The position numbers were made by a program, and so were the translations under genes. The notes beneath the pieces were generated by a model, which saw nothing but the letters and a program-made list of their open reading frames with translations, was not told the origin of the DNA and ran no database searches. Below are positions 1-5,182 of a DNA stretch of 5,543 nucleotides, in pieces (the stretch's first letter is position 1; each line of letters begins with the position of its first letter). The DNA is from CALZJC01 sp041574955 (lineage in GTDB: Bacteria; Acidobacteriota; Thermoanaerobaculia; Multivoradales; JAHEKO01): positions 1 to 5,543 of the forward strand of contig JBFGNS010000221.1 of NCBI GenBank assembly GCA_041574955.1. Direction: 5' to 3'.

Positions 1-252
1 GCAGAAGTCGGCCGCCGCCACCCGGTAACCGCGGCGGGCGAGGGCCAGCGCCTGGTCGCCGGTGCCGCAGCAGACGTCGAGCACCAGGCTGCCCGCCGGC
101 AGGTTCAGGGCGCCGGCGGCGCGCCGCCGCCAGAGCAGGTCGAGGCCGCCCGACAGCAGGTGGTTGAGCAGGTCGTAGCGCGGCGCCACGCCGGCGAACA
201 TCGTCCGGATGGCGTGCTCGCGTTTGGCGAGGTCGATCGTCCCGCTGGCCAC
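1..252 (-). CDS. ubiE: Partial UbiE/MenG-type quinone C-methyltransferase (5' end only)
   Basis: The first 84 codons of a class I SAM-dependent methyltransferase are present; the rest lies beyond the left edge. Residues 18-31 read MFAGVAPRYDLLNH, the N-terminal signature of the UbiE/COQ5/MenG family. Residues 58-66 (LDVCCGTGD) are SAM-binding motif I with the family's Cys-Gly-Thr-Gly-Asp loop, and the acidic end of strand beta2 follows at D82. The family C-methylates demethylmenaquinone and/or a ubiquinone precursor, late in quinone synthesis at the membrane. Which quinone is made here cannot be told. The start is GTG at 252: it is the only usual start before an in-frame TAG at 286-288 and gives the normal N-terminal length. 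No good Shine-Dalgarno precedes it. An ATG at 201 would remove part of the conserved N-terminus. The gene is divergent from rplM, and I see no convincing leftward promoter. Family assignment is firm; the symbol menG would be equally valid. Confidence 0.85.
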   Translation of the reverse strand, partial: MASGTIDLAKREHAIRTMFAGVAPRYDLLNHLLSGGLDLLWRRRAAGALNLPAGSLVLDVCCGTGDQALALARRGYRVAAADFC

Positions 253-350
253 CGCGGCGAGTCTACCGGCGCGCCGTCCGGCTCGCTACGCCGCCGGATT
301 GCTGCTAGGCTGGGCTGCCGGCACGGCTTGGCGCGGCGCCCGCCGCGTGG

Positions 351-379
351 TTGACATCCGGCGACCGCCTCCGTATCAT
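351..379 (+). promoter_or_regulatory. Sigma70-type promoter of the rplM operon
   Basis: A perfect -35 box TTGACA lies at 351-356 and a -10 box TATCAT at 374-379, separated by exactly 17 bp. The predicted transcription start is near 386, giving a 5' leader of about 53 nt. The rest of the 253-438 divergent gap is GC-rich and shows no second site I would defend. This is the strongest promoter-like sequence in the window and sits correctly to drive the whole rplM-to-rlmB run. Confidence 0.8.
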
Positions 380-384
380 CAACA

Positions 385-404
385 GCCCTTTGCCTGGAAA
401 GGGC
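385..404 (+). promoter_or_regulatory. Leader hairpin at the 5' end of the rplM transcript
   Basis: GCCCTTT (385-391) pairs perfectly with AAAGGGC (398-404) across a 6-nt loop (GCCTGG), a 7-bp stem starting almost at the predicted transcription start. It could protect the mRNA 5' end or serve as an autoregulatory site. rplM-rpsI operons are known to be controlled by L13 in E. coli, and Firmicutes have a described L13 leader, but I do not recognise either structure here. The pairing is seen; the role is inferred. Confidence 0.5.
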
Positions 405-438
405 AGGGGAACTTACGTCAGTCCAGTCGAAGGTAGCC

Positions 439-873
439 ATGTTCAAGACCTACAGTCCCAAGGCGGGCGAGGTGGAGCGCCGCTGGTACGTCGTCGACGC
501 CGCCGAGCAGCCGCTCGGCCGTCTCAGCACGGCCGTGGCCCGCATCCTCACCGGCAAGCACAAGCCGCAGTACGCCCCCCACACCGATACCGGCGACTTC
601 GTCATCGTGATCAACGCCGAAAAGACGGTGCTGACCGGCCGCAAGGAGAACCAGAAGACCTACTACCGGCACAGCACCTACCCGGGCGGCCTCAAGGCCG
701 AGACTGCGGAGCGGCTGCGCCAGCGCCGGCCGGTCAAGCTGGTCGAGAAAGCGGTCTGGGGAATGCTGCCCAAGAACAGGCTCGGACGCCGCCAGATTCG
801 CAAGCTCAAGGTGTACGCCGGCTCCGAGCATCCACACCAGGCGCAGCAGCCCACCGAGCTGTCGGTGGCCTGA
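439..873 (+). CDS. rplM: 50S ribosomal protein L13
   Basis: This 144-aa protein is full length for bacterial L13, an early-assembling protein of the 50S subunit that binds 23S rRNA. Recognisable blocks in order are RWYVVDAAEQPLGRL (15-29), GKHKPQYAPHTDTGDFVIV (39-57), INAEKTVLTGRK (58-69), YYRHSTYPGGLK (75-86), the signature AVWGMLPKNRLGRR (105-118) and KLKVYAGSEHPHQAQQP (122-138). The ATG at 439 has the Shine-Dalgarno GAAGG at 429-433, 5 nt upstream, and gives the standard N-terminus MFKTYSPK. It is first in the operon, behind a near-consensus promoter, and is followed after 20 nt by rpsI, its usual partner. It ends with TGA. A long overlapping open frame covering this gene and rpsI is an artefact of high GC. 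Confidence 0.98.
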   Translation: MFKTYSPKAGEVERRWYVVDAAEQPLGRLSTAVARILTGKHKPQYAPHTDTGDFVIVINAEKTVLTGRKENQKTYYRHSTYPGGLKAETAERLRQRRPVKLVEKAVWGMLPKNRLGRRQIRKLKVYAGSEHPHQAQQPTELSVA

Positions 874-893
874 GTCAGGCGGGAGAATCCCAA

Positions 894-1286
894 GTGAGCG
901 AGATCCAGTACTACGGTACCGGGCGGCGCAAGTCGTCCACGGCGCGCGTGTTCCTGCGCCCCGGCTCGGGCGACGTCGAGGTGAACGGTCGCAGCCTCGA
1001 GCGCTACTTTCCCAACAAGGTCCTGCGCATGATCGTGCGGCAGCCGCTGCTGCTGACCGAGACCGCGGACAAGTTCGACATCTACGTATCGCTGCGCGGC
1101 GGCGGGCCGGCCGGCCAGGCCGGCGCCTTGCGCCACGGCATCTCGCGCGCCCTGCTGGCCTTCAACGGCGAGCTGCGCGAGCGGCTGAAGAGCGCCGGCC
1201 TGCTGACCCGCGATCCGCGCAAGAAGGAGCGCAAGAAGTACGGGCTGAAGGGTGCGCGGGCTCGCTACCAGTTCAGCAAGCGCTAG
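894..1286 (+). CDS. rpsI: 30S ribosomal protein S9
   Basis: This 130-aa protein is the normal S9 length. S9 sits in the head of the 30S subunit, and its C-terminal tail reaches the P-site tRNA. YYGTGRRKSSTARVF (6-20) is the conserved N-terminal block, and SLRGGGPAGQAGALRHGIS (66-84) is the family signature. GLLTRDPRKKERKKYGLKGAR (102-122) and the terminal SKR (128-130) form the basic tail; the final Lys-Arg is the invariant tRNA-contacting end. The start is GTG at 894, with the Shine-Dalgarno GGGAG at 881-885, 8 nt upstream. No in-frame ATG gives a complete protein. It lies 20 nt after rplM and 21 nt before rpsB, so co-transcription is very likely. It ends with TAG. Confidence 0.97.
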   Translation: MSEIQYYGTGRRKSSTARVFLRPGSGDVEVNGRSLERYFPNKVLRMIVRQPLLLTETADKFDIYVSLRGGGPAGQAGALRHGISRALLAFNGELRERLKSAGLLTRDPRKKERKKYGLKGARARYQFSKR

Positions 1287-1290
1287 GGTA

Positions 1291-1298
1291 GGAAGGAG
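1291..1298 (+). promoter_or_regulatory. Shine-Dalgarno that fixes the TTG start of rpsB
   Basis: GGAAGGAG at 1291-1298 is a strong ribosome binding site, 9 nt before TTG at 1308. The only nearby in-frame ATG (1323) would be 24 nt away, too far for this site. The spacing therefore selects the TTG start. Confidence 0.8.
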
Positions 1299-1307
1299 TC
1301 ACCACTC

Positions 1308-2099
1308 TTGGCCGAAGTCACCATGAAGGACCTGCTCGAGGCGGGTGTCCATTTCGGGCACCAGACCCGGCGCTGGAACCCGAAGATGCGACCGTACATC
1401 TTCGGCAAGCGCAACGGCATCTACATCATCGACCTGCAGAAGTCGCTCGCTCACCTCGAGCGGGCGGTGGAGCTGGTCACCGGCATGGCGCGCCGCGGTC
1501 AGCGGCTGCTGTTCGTCGGCACCAAGCGCCAGGCGCGCCAGGTGATCCGCGAGGAAGCGCGGCGCTGCAACCAGTTCTACGTCACCCACCGCTGGCTGGG
1601 CGGCACGCTGACCAACTTCGTCACCATCCGCGCTTCGGTCGATCGGCTGCGTGACATCGAGAACCGCCTCGGCGACGAGGACAGCCCGCTGACCAAGAAG
1701 GAGAAGCTGCGGCTGGAGCGCGAGCGCCTCACCGCCGACCGCAACCTCGAGGGTCTGCGTAACATGGACTCGCTGCCCGACGCGCTGTTCGTGGTCGACC
1801 CCAAGCGCGAGCACATCGCGGTGGCCGAAGCCAACAAGCTGAGCATCCCGGTGATCGCGATCGTCGACACCAACTGCGACCCCGAAGAGATCGACTACGT
1901 GATCCCGGGCAACGACGACGCCATCCGCACCATCCGGCTGTTCACCGCCAGCATCGCGGACGCCTTTCTGGAGGGCGCCGGCGAGCTTCAGAAGCGGCTG
2001 GCGGCGAGCGCCAAGGAGAAGTCCGAGAAGGAGCAGGCGGTGGCGGTCGCGGCCGGCAAGACAGCACAGCCGGTCGAGAGCGCCGCGCCCGTCCAGTAG
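1308..2099 (+). CDS. rpsB: 30S ribosomal protein S2
   Basis: This 263-aa S2 is full length. S2 is a late-assembling 30S protein at the head-body junction and is needed for S1 binding. The N-terminus AEVTMKDLLEAGVHFGHQTRRWNPKM (2-27) contains S2 signature 1. FGKRNGIYIIDLQKS (32-46), FVGTKRQA (69-76), RWLGGTLTNF (95-104), LPDALFVVDPKREHIAVAEA (156-175) and the second signature IPVIAIVDTNCDP (180-192) follow. The coiled-coil extension at about 110-150 is rich in Lys, Arg and Glu. The last 35 residues are an Ala/Gln/Glu-rich tail of low conservation. TTG at 1308 is chosen because it restores the canonical MA.VTMK start and is correctly spaced from GGAAGGAG; ATG at 1323 would lose five conserved residues. 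It ends with TAG and is followed by tsf, its near-universal neighbour, after an unusually long 150-nt gap. Confidence 0.97.
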   Translation: MAEVTMKDLLEAGVHFGHQTRRWNPKMRPYIFGKRNGIYIIDLQKSLAHLERAVELVTGMARRGQRLLFVGTKRQARQVIREEARRCNQFYVTHRWLGGTLTNFVTIRASVDRLRDIENRLGDEDSPLTKKEKLRLERERLTADRNLEGLRNMDSLPDALFVVDPKREHIAVAEANKLSIPVIAIVDTNCDPEEIDYVIPGNDDAIRTIRLFTASIADAFLEGAGELQKRLAASAKEKSEKEQAVAVAAGKTAQPVESAAPVQ

Positions 2100-2121
2100 G
2101 AGCAGACGCCAGCCGGGCGAT

Positions 2122-2147
2122 GTCGGGCGGGAGCGAGCCCGCCGGAC
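2122..2147 (+). promoter_or_regulatory. First hairpin in the rpsB-tsf gap
   Basis: GGCGGG (2126-2131) pairs with CCCGCC (2138-2143) around a 6-nt loop. Beyond one G-G mismatch, GTC (2122-2124) pairs with GAC (2145-2147). There is no T tract after it, so it is not a classic intrinsic terminator. It could protect the rpsB 3' end or help uncouple S2 from EF-Ts expression. The structure is seen; the function is inferred. Confidence 0.4.
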
Positions 2148-2166
2148 GCCAGGGTCAGTCGAGCCG

Positions 2167-2190
2167 CAGCGCGCCGTAGGCGGCGCGCTG
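2167..2190 (+). terminator. Strong 10-bp hairpin in the rpsB-tsf gap, possible attenuator
   Basis: CAGCGCGCCG (2167-2176) is perfectly complementary to CGGCGCGCTG (2181-2190) across a TAGG tetraloop, the strongest RNA hairpin in the window. It is followed by TTCG and then an A run, not a T run. The pyrimidine tract CCCTTTCTTTT begins only at 2211, about 20 nt on. A leaky stop or an RNA-processing or stability element between S2 and EF-Ts is possible; E. coli also has attenuation between these two genes. It is unlikely to be a full terminator, because no independent promoter for tsf is evident. Confidence 0.4.
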
Positions 2191-2200
2191 TTCGAAAACA

Positions 2201-2234
2201 GGCGGACTGGCCCTTTCTTTTGCCCGCCGGCCAG
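2201..2234 (+). promoter_or_regulatory. Alternative pairings just upstream of the tsf ribosome binding site
   Basis: Two competing stems share this stretch. GGCGG (2201-2205) can pair with CCGCC (2224-2228), leaving the Shine-Dalgarno free. CTGGCC (2207-2212) can pair with GGCCAG (2229-2234), which takes up the first bases of the AGGAGGAG site. The two interleave, and their connecting loops are too short for both to form together easily. This is at least compatible with translational control of tsf. No known riboswitch or ribosomal-protein leader is recognised. Confidence 0.3.
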
Positions 2235-2240
2235 GAGGAG
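2233..2240 (+). promoter_or_regulatory. Shine-Dalgarno that favours the GTG start of tsf
   Basis: AGGAGGAG at 2233-2240 lies 9 nt before GTG 2250 but 24 nt before the in-frame ATG at 2265. No second purine-rich site sits close to that ATG. The spacing argues for the GTG, although the ATG gives the more textbook EF-Ts N-terminus. Confidence 0.7.
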
Positions 2241-2249
2241 ATCCCCAAA

Positions 2250-2885
2250 GTGAGCACCCAGACGATGACAGAGATCACAGCTGCAATGGTCAAGGAGCTG
2301 CGCGAGCGCACCGGCGCGCCGATGATGGATTGCAAGAGCGCGCTGGTCGAGAGCGGCGGCGACATGGACAAGGCGATCGAGGCGCTGCGCAAGAAGGGCG
2401 TCGCCAAGGCCGCCAAGAAGGCCGGCCGGGCGACCGCCGAAGGCGTCGTCGGCTCCTACATCCACGCCGGCGGCAAGATCGGCGTGCTGGTCGAGATCAA
2501 CTGCGAGACCGACTTCGTGGCCCGCACCGACGACTTCCAGCAGCTGGTCAAGGACGTGGCGATGCATGTCGCCGCCAGCGAGCCGCGCTTCGTGCGGCGC
2601 GAGGAGGTCACCGACGAAGTGCTCGAGGCCGAGCGCCGCATCTACCGCGAGCAGGCGCTCGAGTCGGGCAAGCCGGAGGCGGTGGTCGACCGCATCGTCG
2701 AGGGCAAGCTCAACAAGTTCTACGCCGAGGCAGTGCTGCTCGAGCAGCCGTTCGTCAAGAACCCGGACCTCACCGTCGGCCAGATGATTGCCGAGCTGGT
2801 GGGCAAGCTGGGGGAGAACATCCAGGTCAACCGGTTCGTCCGCTTCCGGCTGGGAGAGGACGGCGGCGGGGCCGCGTCCGAGTAG
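2250..2885 (+). CDS. tsf: Elongation factor Ts (short form)
   Basis: EF-Ts is the cytoplasmic guanine nucleotide exchange factor that recharges EF-Tu. The N-terminal UBA-like domain is clear: ITAAMVKELRERTGAPMMDC (9-28) followed by AIEALRKKG (42-50) and the Lys/Ala-rich linker. NCETDFVARTDDF (84-96) holds the Asp-Phe pair (D88, F89) that family knowledge says inserts into EF-Tu near the Mg-GDP site. EGKLNKFYAEAVLLEQPFVK (151-170) and GENIQVNRFVRFRLGE (188-203) close the core domain. At 211 aa it is much shorter than the E. coli protein (283 aa) and resembles the compact single-core forms of about 200-220 aa found in Thermus, cyanobacteria and several other phyla; it is not truncated. GTG 2250 is chosen for its spacing from AGGAGGAG. 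ATG 2265 (protein starting MTEITAAMV) is the alternative. It ends with TAG, 9 nt before pyrH. Confidence 0.96.
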   Translation: MSTQTMTEITAAMVKELRERTGAPMMDCKSALVESGGDMDKAIEALRKKGVAKAAKKAGRATAEGVVGSYIHAGGKIGVLVEINCETDFVARTDDFQQLVKDVAMHVAASEPRFVRREEVTDEVLEAERRIYREQALESGKPEAVVDRIVEGKLNKFYAEAVLLEQPFVKNPDLTVGQMIAELVGKLGENIQVNRFVRFRLGEDGGGAASE

Positions 2886-2894
2886 ACTCGAGCC

Positions 2895-3635
2895 ATGGCG
2901 TCAGAGCCGGCCTACCGTCGCATCCTGCTCAAGCTCTCGGGCGAGGCCCTGATGGGCTCGCAGAGCTTCGGCATCGACGAGCCGGTGGTGACCCAGATCG
3001 CCGACGAGATCCGCTCTGTACACGAGCTGGGGGTGGAGATCGCGATCGTCATCGGCGGCGGCAACATCATCCGCGGCCTGGCGGCCAGCCACCGTGGCAT
3101 CGACCGGGTGACCGGCGACTACATGGGGATGCTGGCGACGGTGATCAACGCCCTGGCGCTGCAGGACGCGCTCGAGAAGCGCGGCGTCACCACCCGCGTG
3201 CAGACCGCGCTCGAGATCCGCGACGTCGCCGAGCCGTTCATCCGGCGGCGCGCCATCAGGCACCTCGAGAAGGGGCGGGTGGTGATCTTCGGCGCCGGCA
3301 CCGGCAACCCGTTTTTCACCACCGACAGCGCCGCGGCGCTGCGCGCCAACGAGATCCACGCCGAGGTGCTGCTCAAGGCGACGAGCGTCGACGGCGTCTA
3401 CTCGGCCGATCCGGCGCGCGAGCCCGATGCCGAGCTGCTCACCCAGCTCACCTACCAGCAGGTGCTCGAGCGGCGTCTCAGGGTGATGGACGCGGCGGCG
3501 ATCAGCCTCTGCCGCGACAACGACCTGCCGATCATCGTCTTCCGGCTGATGGAGCCGGGCAACATCCGCCGGGTGGTGTGCGGCGAGAAGGTCGGCTCGC
3601 GGGTCTCGCCGACGCTGGCGGCCGCGGCCGGGTAG
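2895..3635 (+). CDS. pyrH: UMP kinase
   Basis: This 246-aa protein is full length for bacterial UMP kinase, a hexameric amino-acid-kinase-fold enzyme that converts UMP + ATP to UDP + ADP in pyrimidine nucleotide synthesis. The phosphate-binding KLSGEAL is at 13-19 and the glycine loop IGGGNIIRG at 53-61. The UMP-site block GDYMGMLAT is at 74-82, GTGNPFFTTDSAAALRA at 135-151 and KATSVDGVYSADP at 161-173. MDAAAISLCRDNDLPIIVF (198-216) is the typical C-terminal stretch. The end reads GEKVGSRVSP, where GEK.GT.V is more usual, a minor change. ATG 2895 has only a weak ribosome binding site. It is in the same frame as tsf, with one TAG and three sense codons between, so translational coupling to tsf is likely. 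tsf-pyrH-frr is a very common bacterial gene order. Confidence 0.97.
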   Translation: MASEPAYRRILLKLSGEALMGSQSFGIDEPVVTQIADEIRSVHELGVEIAIVIGGGNIIRGLAASHRGIDRVTGDYMGMLATVINALALQDALEKRGVTTRVQTALEIRDVAEPFIRRRAIRHLEKGRVVIFGAGTGNPFFTTDSAAALRANEIHAEVLLKATSVDGVYSADPAREPDAELLTQLTYQQVLERRLRVMDAAAISLCRDNDLPIIVFRLMEPGNIRRVVCGEKVGSRVSPTLAAAAG

Positions 3636-3640
3636 ACCCG

Positions 3641-3656
3641 CCCGCCGGCCGGCGGG
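3641..3656 (+). repeat. Perfect GC palindrome between pyrH and frr
   Basis: CCCGCCGGCCGGCGGG is a perfect 16-bp palindrome that would fold as a 6-bp stem with a GGCC loop. It ends 2 nt before the frr Shine-Dalgarno AGGAGG (3659-3664). No T tract follows, so termination is unlikely. It may moderate frr translation or mRNA decay. In DNA of this GC content such palindromes also arise by chance. Confidence 0.4.
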
Positions 3657-3669
3657 CCAGGAGGGGGAG

Positions 3670-4224
3670 ATGAAAGAGGTTTTCCAGGAGACCGAGCTGA
3701 AGATGAAGCAGGCCGTGGACCACTTCCACGAGGACCTCAAGCACCTGCGCACCGGCCGCGCCTCGCTCGCCATGCTCGACGGCGTGACGGTGGACTACTA
3801 CGGCACGCCGACGCCGATCAACCAGCTCGCCGGCCTGTCGGTACCCGAGCCGACGCTGATCGTCGCCCAGGTCTACGATCCGTCGGTGATCGCCGCGGTC
3901 GAGAAGGCGATCCTGCAGGCCGACCTCGGTCTCAACCCGTCGAACGACGGCAAGGTGATCCGCATCCCCGTGCCCCAGCCGACCGAGGAGCGGCGCAAGG
4001 AGATCGTCAAGAAGGCCCACGACCTGGCCGAGATGGCGCGCAACGGCGTGCGCCAGGCGCGGCGCGAGGGCAACGACCGTCTCAAGACGATGGAGCGCGA
4101 GAAGCAGATCAGCGAAGACCAGGAGCACACCGGCTTCGAGGAGATCCAGAAGCTCCACGATCACTACATCGGCGAGATCGGCAAGGCGCTCGAGAACAAG
4201 GAGAAGGACATCCTCGCCGTCTGA
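3670..4224 (+). CDS. frr: Ribosome recycling factor
   Basis: This 184-aa protein is essentially the standard RRF length (185). With EF-G it splits post-termination ribosomes into subunits. It has the tRNA-like two-domain layout. Helical domain I starts at about 1-30 with LRTGRAS (26-32). Domain II (about 31-104) carries VDYYGTPTPINQLA (41-54), VPEPTLIV (58-65) and DLGLNPSNDGKVIRIPVP (85-102). The long helices resume with TEERRKEIVKKA (105-116) and VRQARREGND (127-136). R132 matches the conserved arginine known to be critical for ribosome binding. ATG 3670 follows AGGAGG at 3659-3664 with 5-nt spacing. It lies 34 nt after pyrH and 19 nt before the SpoU methyltransferase gene. It ends with TGA. 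Confidence 0.98.
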   Translation: MKEVFQETELKMKQAVDHFHEDLKHLRTGRASLAMLDGVTVDYYGTPTPINQLAGLSVPEPTLIVAQVYDPSVIAAVEKAILQADLGLNPSNDGKVIRIPVPQPTEERRKEIVKKAHDLAEMARNGVRQARREGNDRLKTMEREKQISEDQEHTGFEEIQKLHDHYIGEIGKALENKEKDILAV

Positions 4225-4243
4225 GCCGGGTCGGCGGGGAGCG

Positions 4244-4945
4244 ATGCACGTCTTCGGCTTCCATCCGGTGCGCGAAGCGCTTCGCCACCGGCCGCGCCAG
4301 CTGGTGCGGGTGATCTCGTCGCGCCGCCCGGACGGCCGCCGACGCGAGATCGAGGCGCTGTGCCGGCGTCACGACGTGGCGTTCGAGACCGTCCCGGTGG
4401 GCGAGCTCGACCGGCTCACCGCCACCTCCCACAACGGCCTCGCCGCCGAGCTCCGAGGGGCGGCGGCCAGCGAGTTCACCGGCGGCGACCCCGCCCTGGT
4501 GGTGCTGGTCGAGGACATCCAGGACCCGCGCAACCTGGGCGCCCTGCTGCGGGTGTGCGAGGGCGCCGGCGTCGGCCGGGTGCTGGTGCGCGACCGCGGC
4601 TCGGCGCCGCTCGGCGAGACCGTGCTCCGCACCTCGGCCGGCGCCGCCGAGTGGCTCAACGTCGAGCGGGTCACCAACTCCGCCGTCGCCATCGAGCGGC
4701 TCAAGCGCGAGGGCTTCTGGGTCTACGGCGCCGACGCCGGCGGCGAGCCGGTGTGGCAGGTCGACCTCCAGGGCAAGGTGGTGCTGTGCCTGGGGGGCGA
4801 GGAGAAGGGGCTGCGCGTGCGCACCCGCAAGCTGTGCGACCGGCTGGTGGCGCTGCCGATGCTCGGCAGGGTGGCGTCGCTCAACGTAGCGACGGCGGCG
4901 GCGGCGCTGCTGTACGAGGCGGTGCGCCAGCGGCAGGGCGGCTGA
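4244..4945 (+). CDS. rlmB: SpoU/TrmH-family RNA 2'-O-ribose methyltransferase, RlmB-like
   Basis: This 233-aa member of the SPOUT class has the RlmB/TrmH architecture. A short N-terminal substrate-binding domain begins MHVFGFHPVREAL (1-13) and ends near SHNGLAAEL (62-70), where HQG is more usual than HNG. The knotted catalytic domain has motif 1 DPRNLGALLR (94-103, with the conserved Asn97 and Arg103), motif 2 LGGEEKGLR (183-191) and motif 3 LPMLGRVASLNVATAAA (204-220), which together form the SAM-binding trefoil knot. RlmB makes Gm2251 in the P-loop of 23S rRNA; relatives methylate other rRNA or tRNA ribose positions, so the exact target is inferred. The length is slightly below E. coli RlmB (243). 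ATG 4244 has a purine-rich GGGGAG at 4236-4241, close to the start. It is last in the protein operon, 81 nt before the tRNA cluster. It ends with TGA. Confidence 0.9.
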   Translation: MHVFGFHPVREALRHRPRQLVRVISSRRPDGRRREIEALCRRHDVAFETVPVGELDRLTATSHNGLAAELRGAAASEFTGGDPALVVLVEDIQDPRNLGALLRVCEGAGVGRVLVRDRGSAPLGETVLRTSAGAAEWLNVERVTNSAVAIERLKREGFWVYGADAGGEPVWQVDLQGKVVLCLGGEEKGLRVRTRKLCDRLVALPMLGRVASLNVATAAAALLYEAVRQRQGG

Positions 4946-4962
4946 GGGGCCGCGCCGGCCTC
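4946..4962 (+). terminator. Weak hairpin after rlmB
   Basis: GGGGCC (4946-4951) can pair with GGCCTC (4957-4962), with one G-T wobble and a 5-nt loop, immediately after the rlmB stop codon. No T tract follows. It could slow or stop transcription at the end of the protein operon or simply protect the 3' end. Some readthrough into the tRNA genes is possible. Confidence 0.25.
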
Positions 4963-4976
4963 GTCGGGTGCTTCGG

Positions 4977-5005
4977 TTGCCTTCATCCGGTGGCGTGGCT
5001 AGAGT
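4977..5005 (+). promoter_or_regulatory. Promoter of tRNA-Thr
   Basis: The -35 box TTGCCT (4977-4982) and -10 box TAGAGT (5000-5005) are separated by exactly 17 bp. The predicted start is near 5012, about 15 nt before the mature tRNA. The discriminator after the -10 is GC-rich (GCCTGCC), as is usual for tRNA and rRNA promoters under stringent control; that regulation is inferred from family knowledge. Confidence 0.65.
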
Positions 5006-5026
5006 GCCTGCCAGCAGCGGTTCGCG

Positions 5027-5101
5027 GCCGGCATAGCTCAGGGGTAGAGCAGCTGTCTTGTAAACAGCAGGTCGTGGGTTCGAATCCCTCTGCCGGCTCC
5101 A
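5027..5101 (+). tRNA. tRNA-Thr (anticodon UGU)
   Basis: A 75-nt cloverleaf is complete. Acceptor GCCGGCA (5027-5033) pairs with TGCCGGC (5091-5097), the discriminator is T5098, and CCA is encoded at 5099-5101. The D-stem is GCTC/GAGC. Anticodon stem GCTGT/ACAGC (5052-5056, 5064-5068) encloses CTTGTAA with anticodon TGT at 5059-5061, reading ACA and related Thr codons. The variable loop is 5 nt. The T-loop is TTCGAAT (5079-5085). The T-stem GTGGG/CCCTC has one T-T opposition (5075 and 5089), unusual but still foldable. It has its own promoter and lies 81 nt after rlmB. Confidence 0.96.
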
Positions 5102-5118
5102 GCTCCGCCGCCGAGACC

Positions 5119-5182
5119 GCCGCCACGGCTCCCCTTCGCGTGCGCCGCGCCGGGCCGGCCGGCGGGCTGAAGCCGCGGCGGC
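5119..5182 (+). repeat. Long imperfect inverted repeat between tRNA-Thr and tRNA-Tyr
   Basis: GCCGCCACGGCT (5119-5130) and AGCCGCGGCGGC (5171-5182) are complementary at 11 of 12 positions. Inside the 40-nt loop a second stem forms, CGCCGG (5148-5153) with CCGGCG (5159-5164). The whole stretch could fold into one large GC-rich structure about 18 nt after the tRNA-Thr CCA end. It may stop transcription before the next promoter or mark a processing site. No T tract is present, so Rho-independent termination is doubtful. Positions 5102-5284 contain no gene. Confidence 0.4.

Noticed and set aside
351..893. N-terminal extension of the rpsI frame back through rplM
   Set aside because: The frame is open only by GC bias. 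S9 homology begins at GTG 894, with a proper Shine-Dalgarno, and the upstream part overlaps rplM out of frame.
1299..2567. Long open frame on the - strand (422 codons) opposite rpsB and tsf
   Set aside because: It is a GC-driven shadow: the + strand carries full-length S2 and EF-Ts with all signatures, and the antisense translation matches no family I know.
2883..2897. tsf and pyrH in the same frame, separated by one TAG and three codons, suggesting a readthrough fusion
   Set aside because: Both genes are complete, separate and well known as neighbours. A shared frame has a one-in-three chance, and no readthrough signal is visible.
2330..3673. 447-codon + strand frame across tsf and pyrH
   Set aside because: It is an out-of-frame Arg/Gly-rich translation typical of high-GC coding DNA; the real genes lie in another frame.
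2901..3773. Open frame on the - strand (290 codons) opposite pyrH and frr
   Set aside because: It is antisense to clear UMP kinase and RRF genes, is low in complexity with many Arg and Ala, and has no recognisable motif or ribosome binding site.
5059..5068. Whether any of the three tRNAs could be a suppressor reading TAG, given the TAG-rich stops
   Set aside because: The anticodons are clearly TGT, GTA and TCC; none is CTA.
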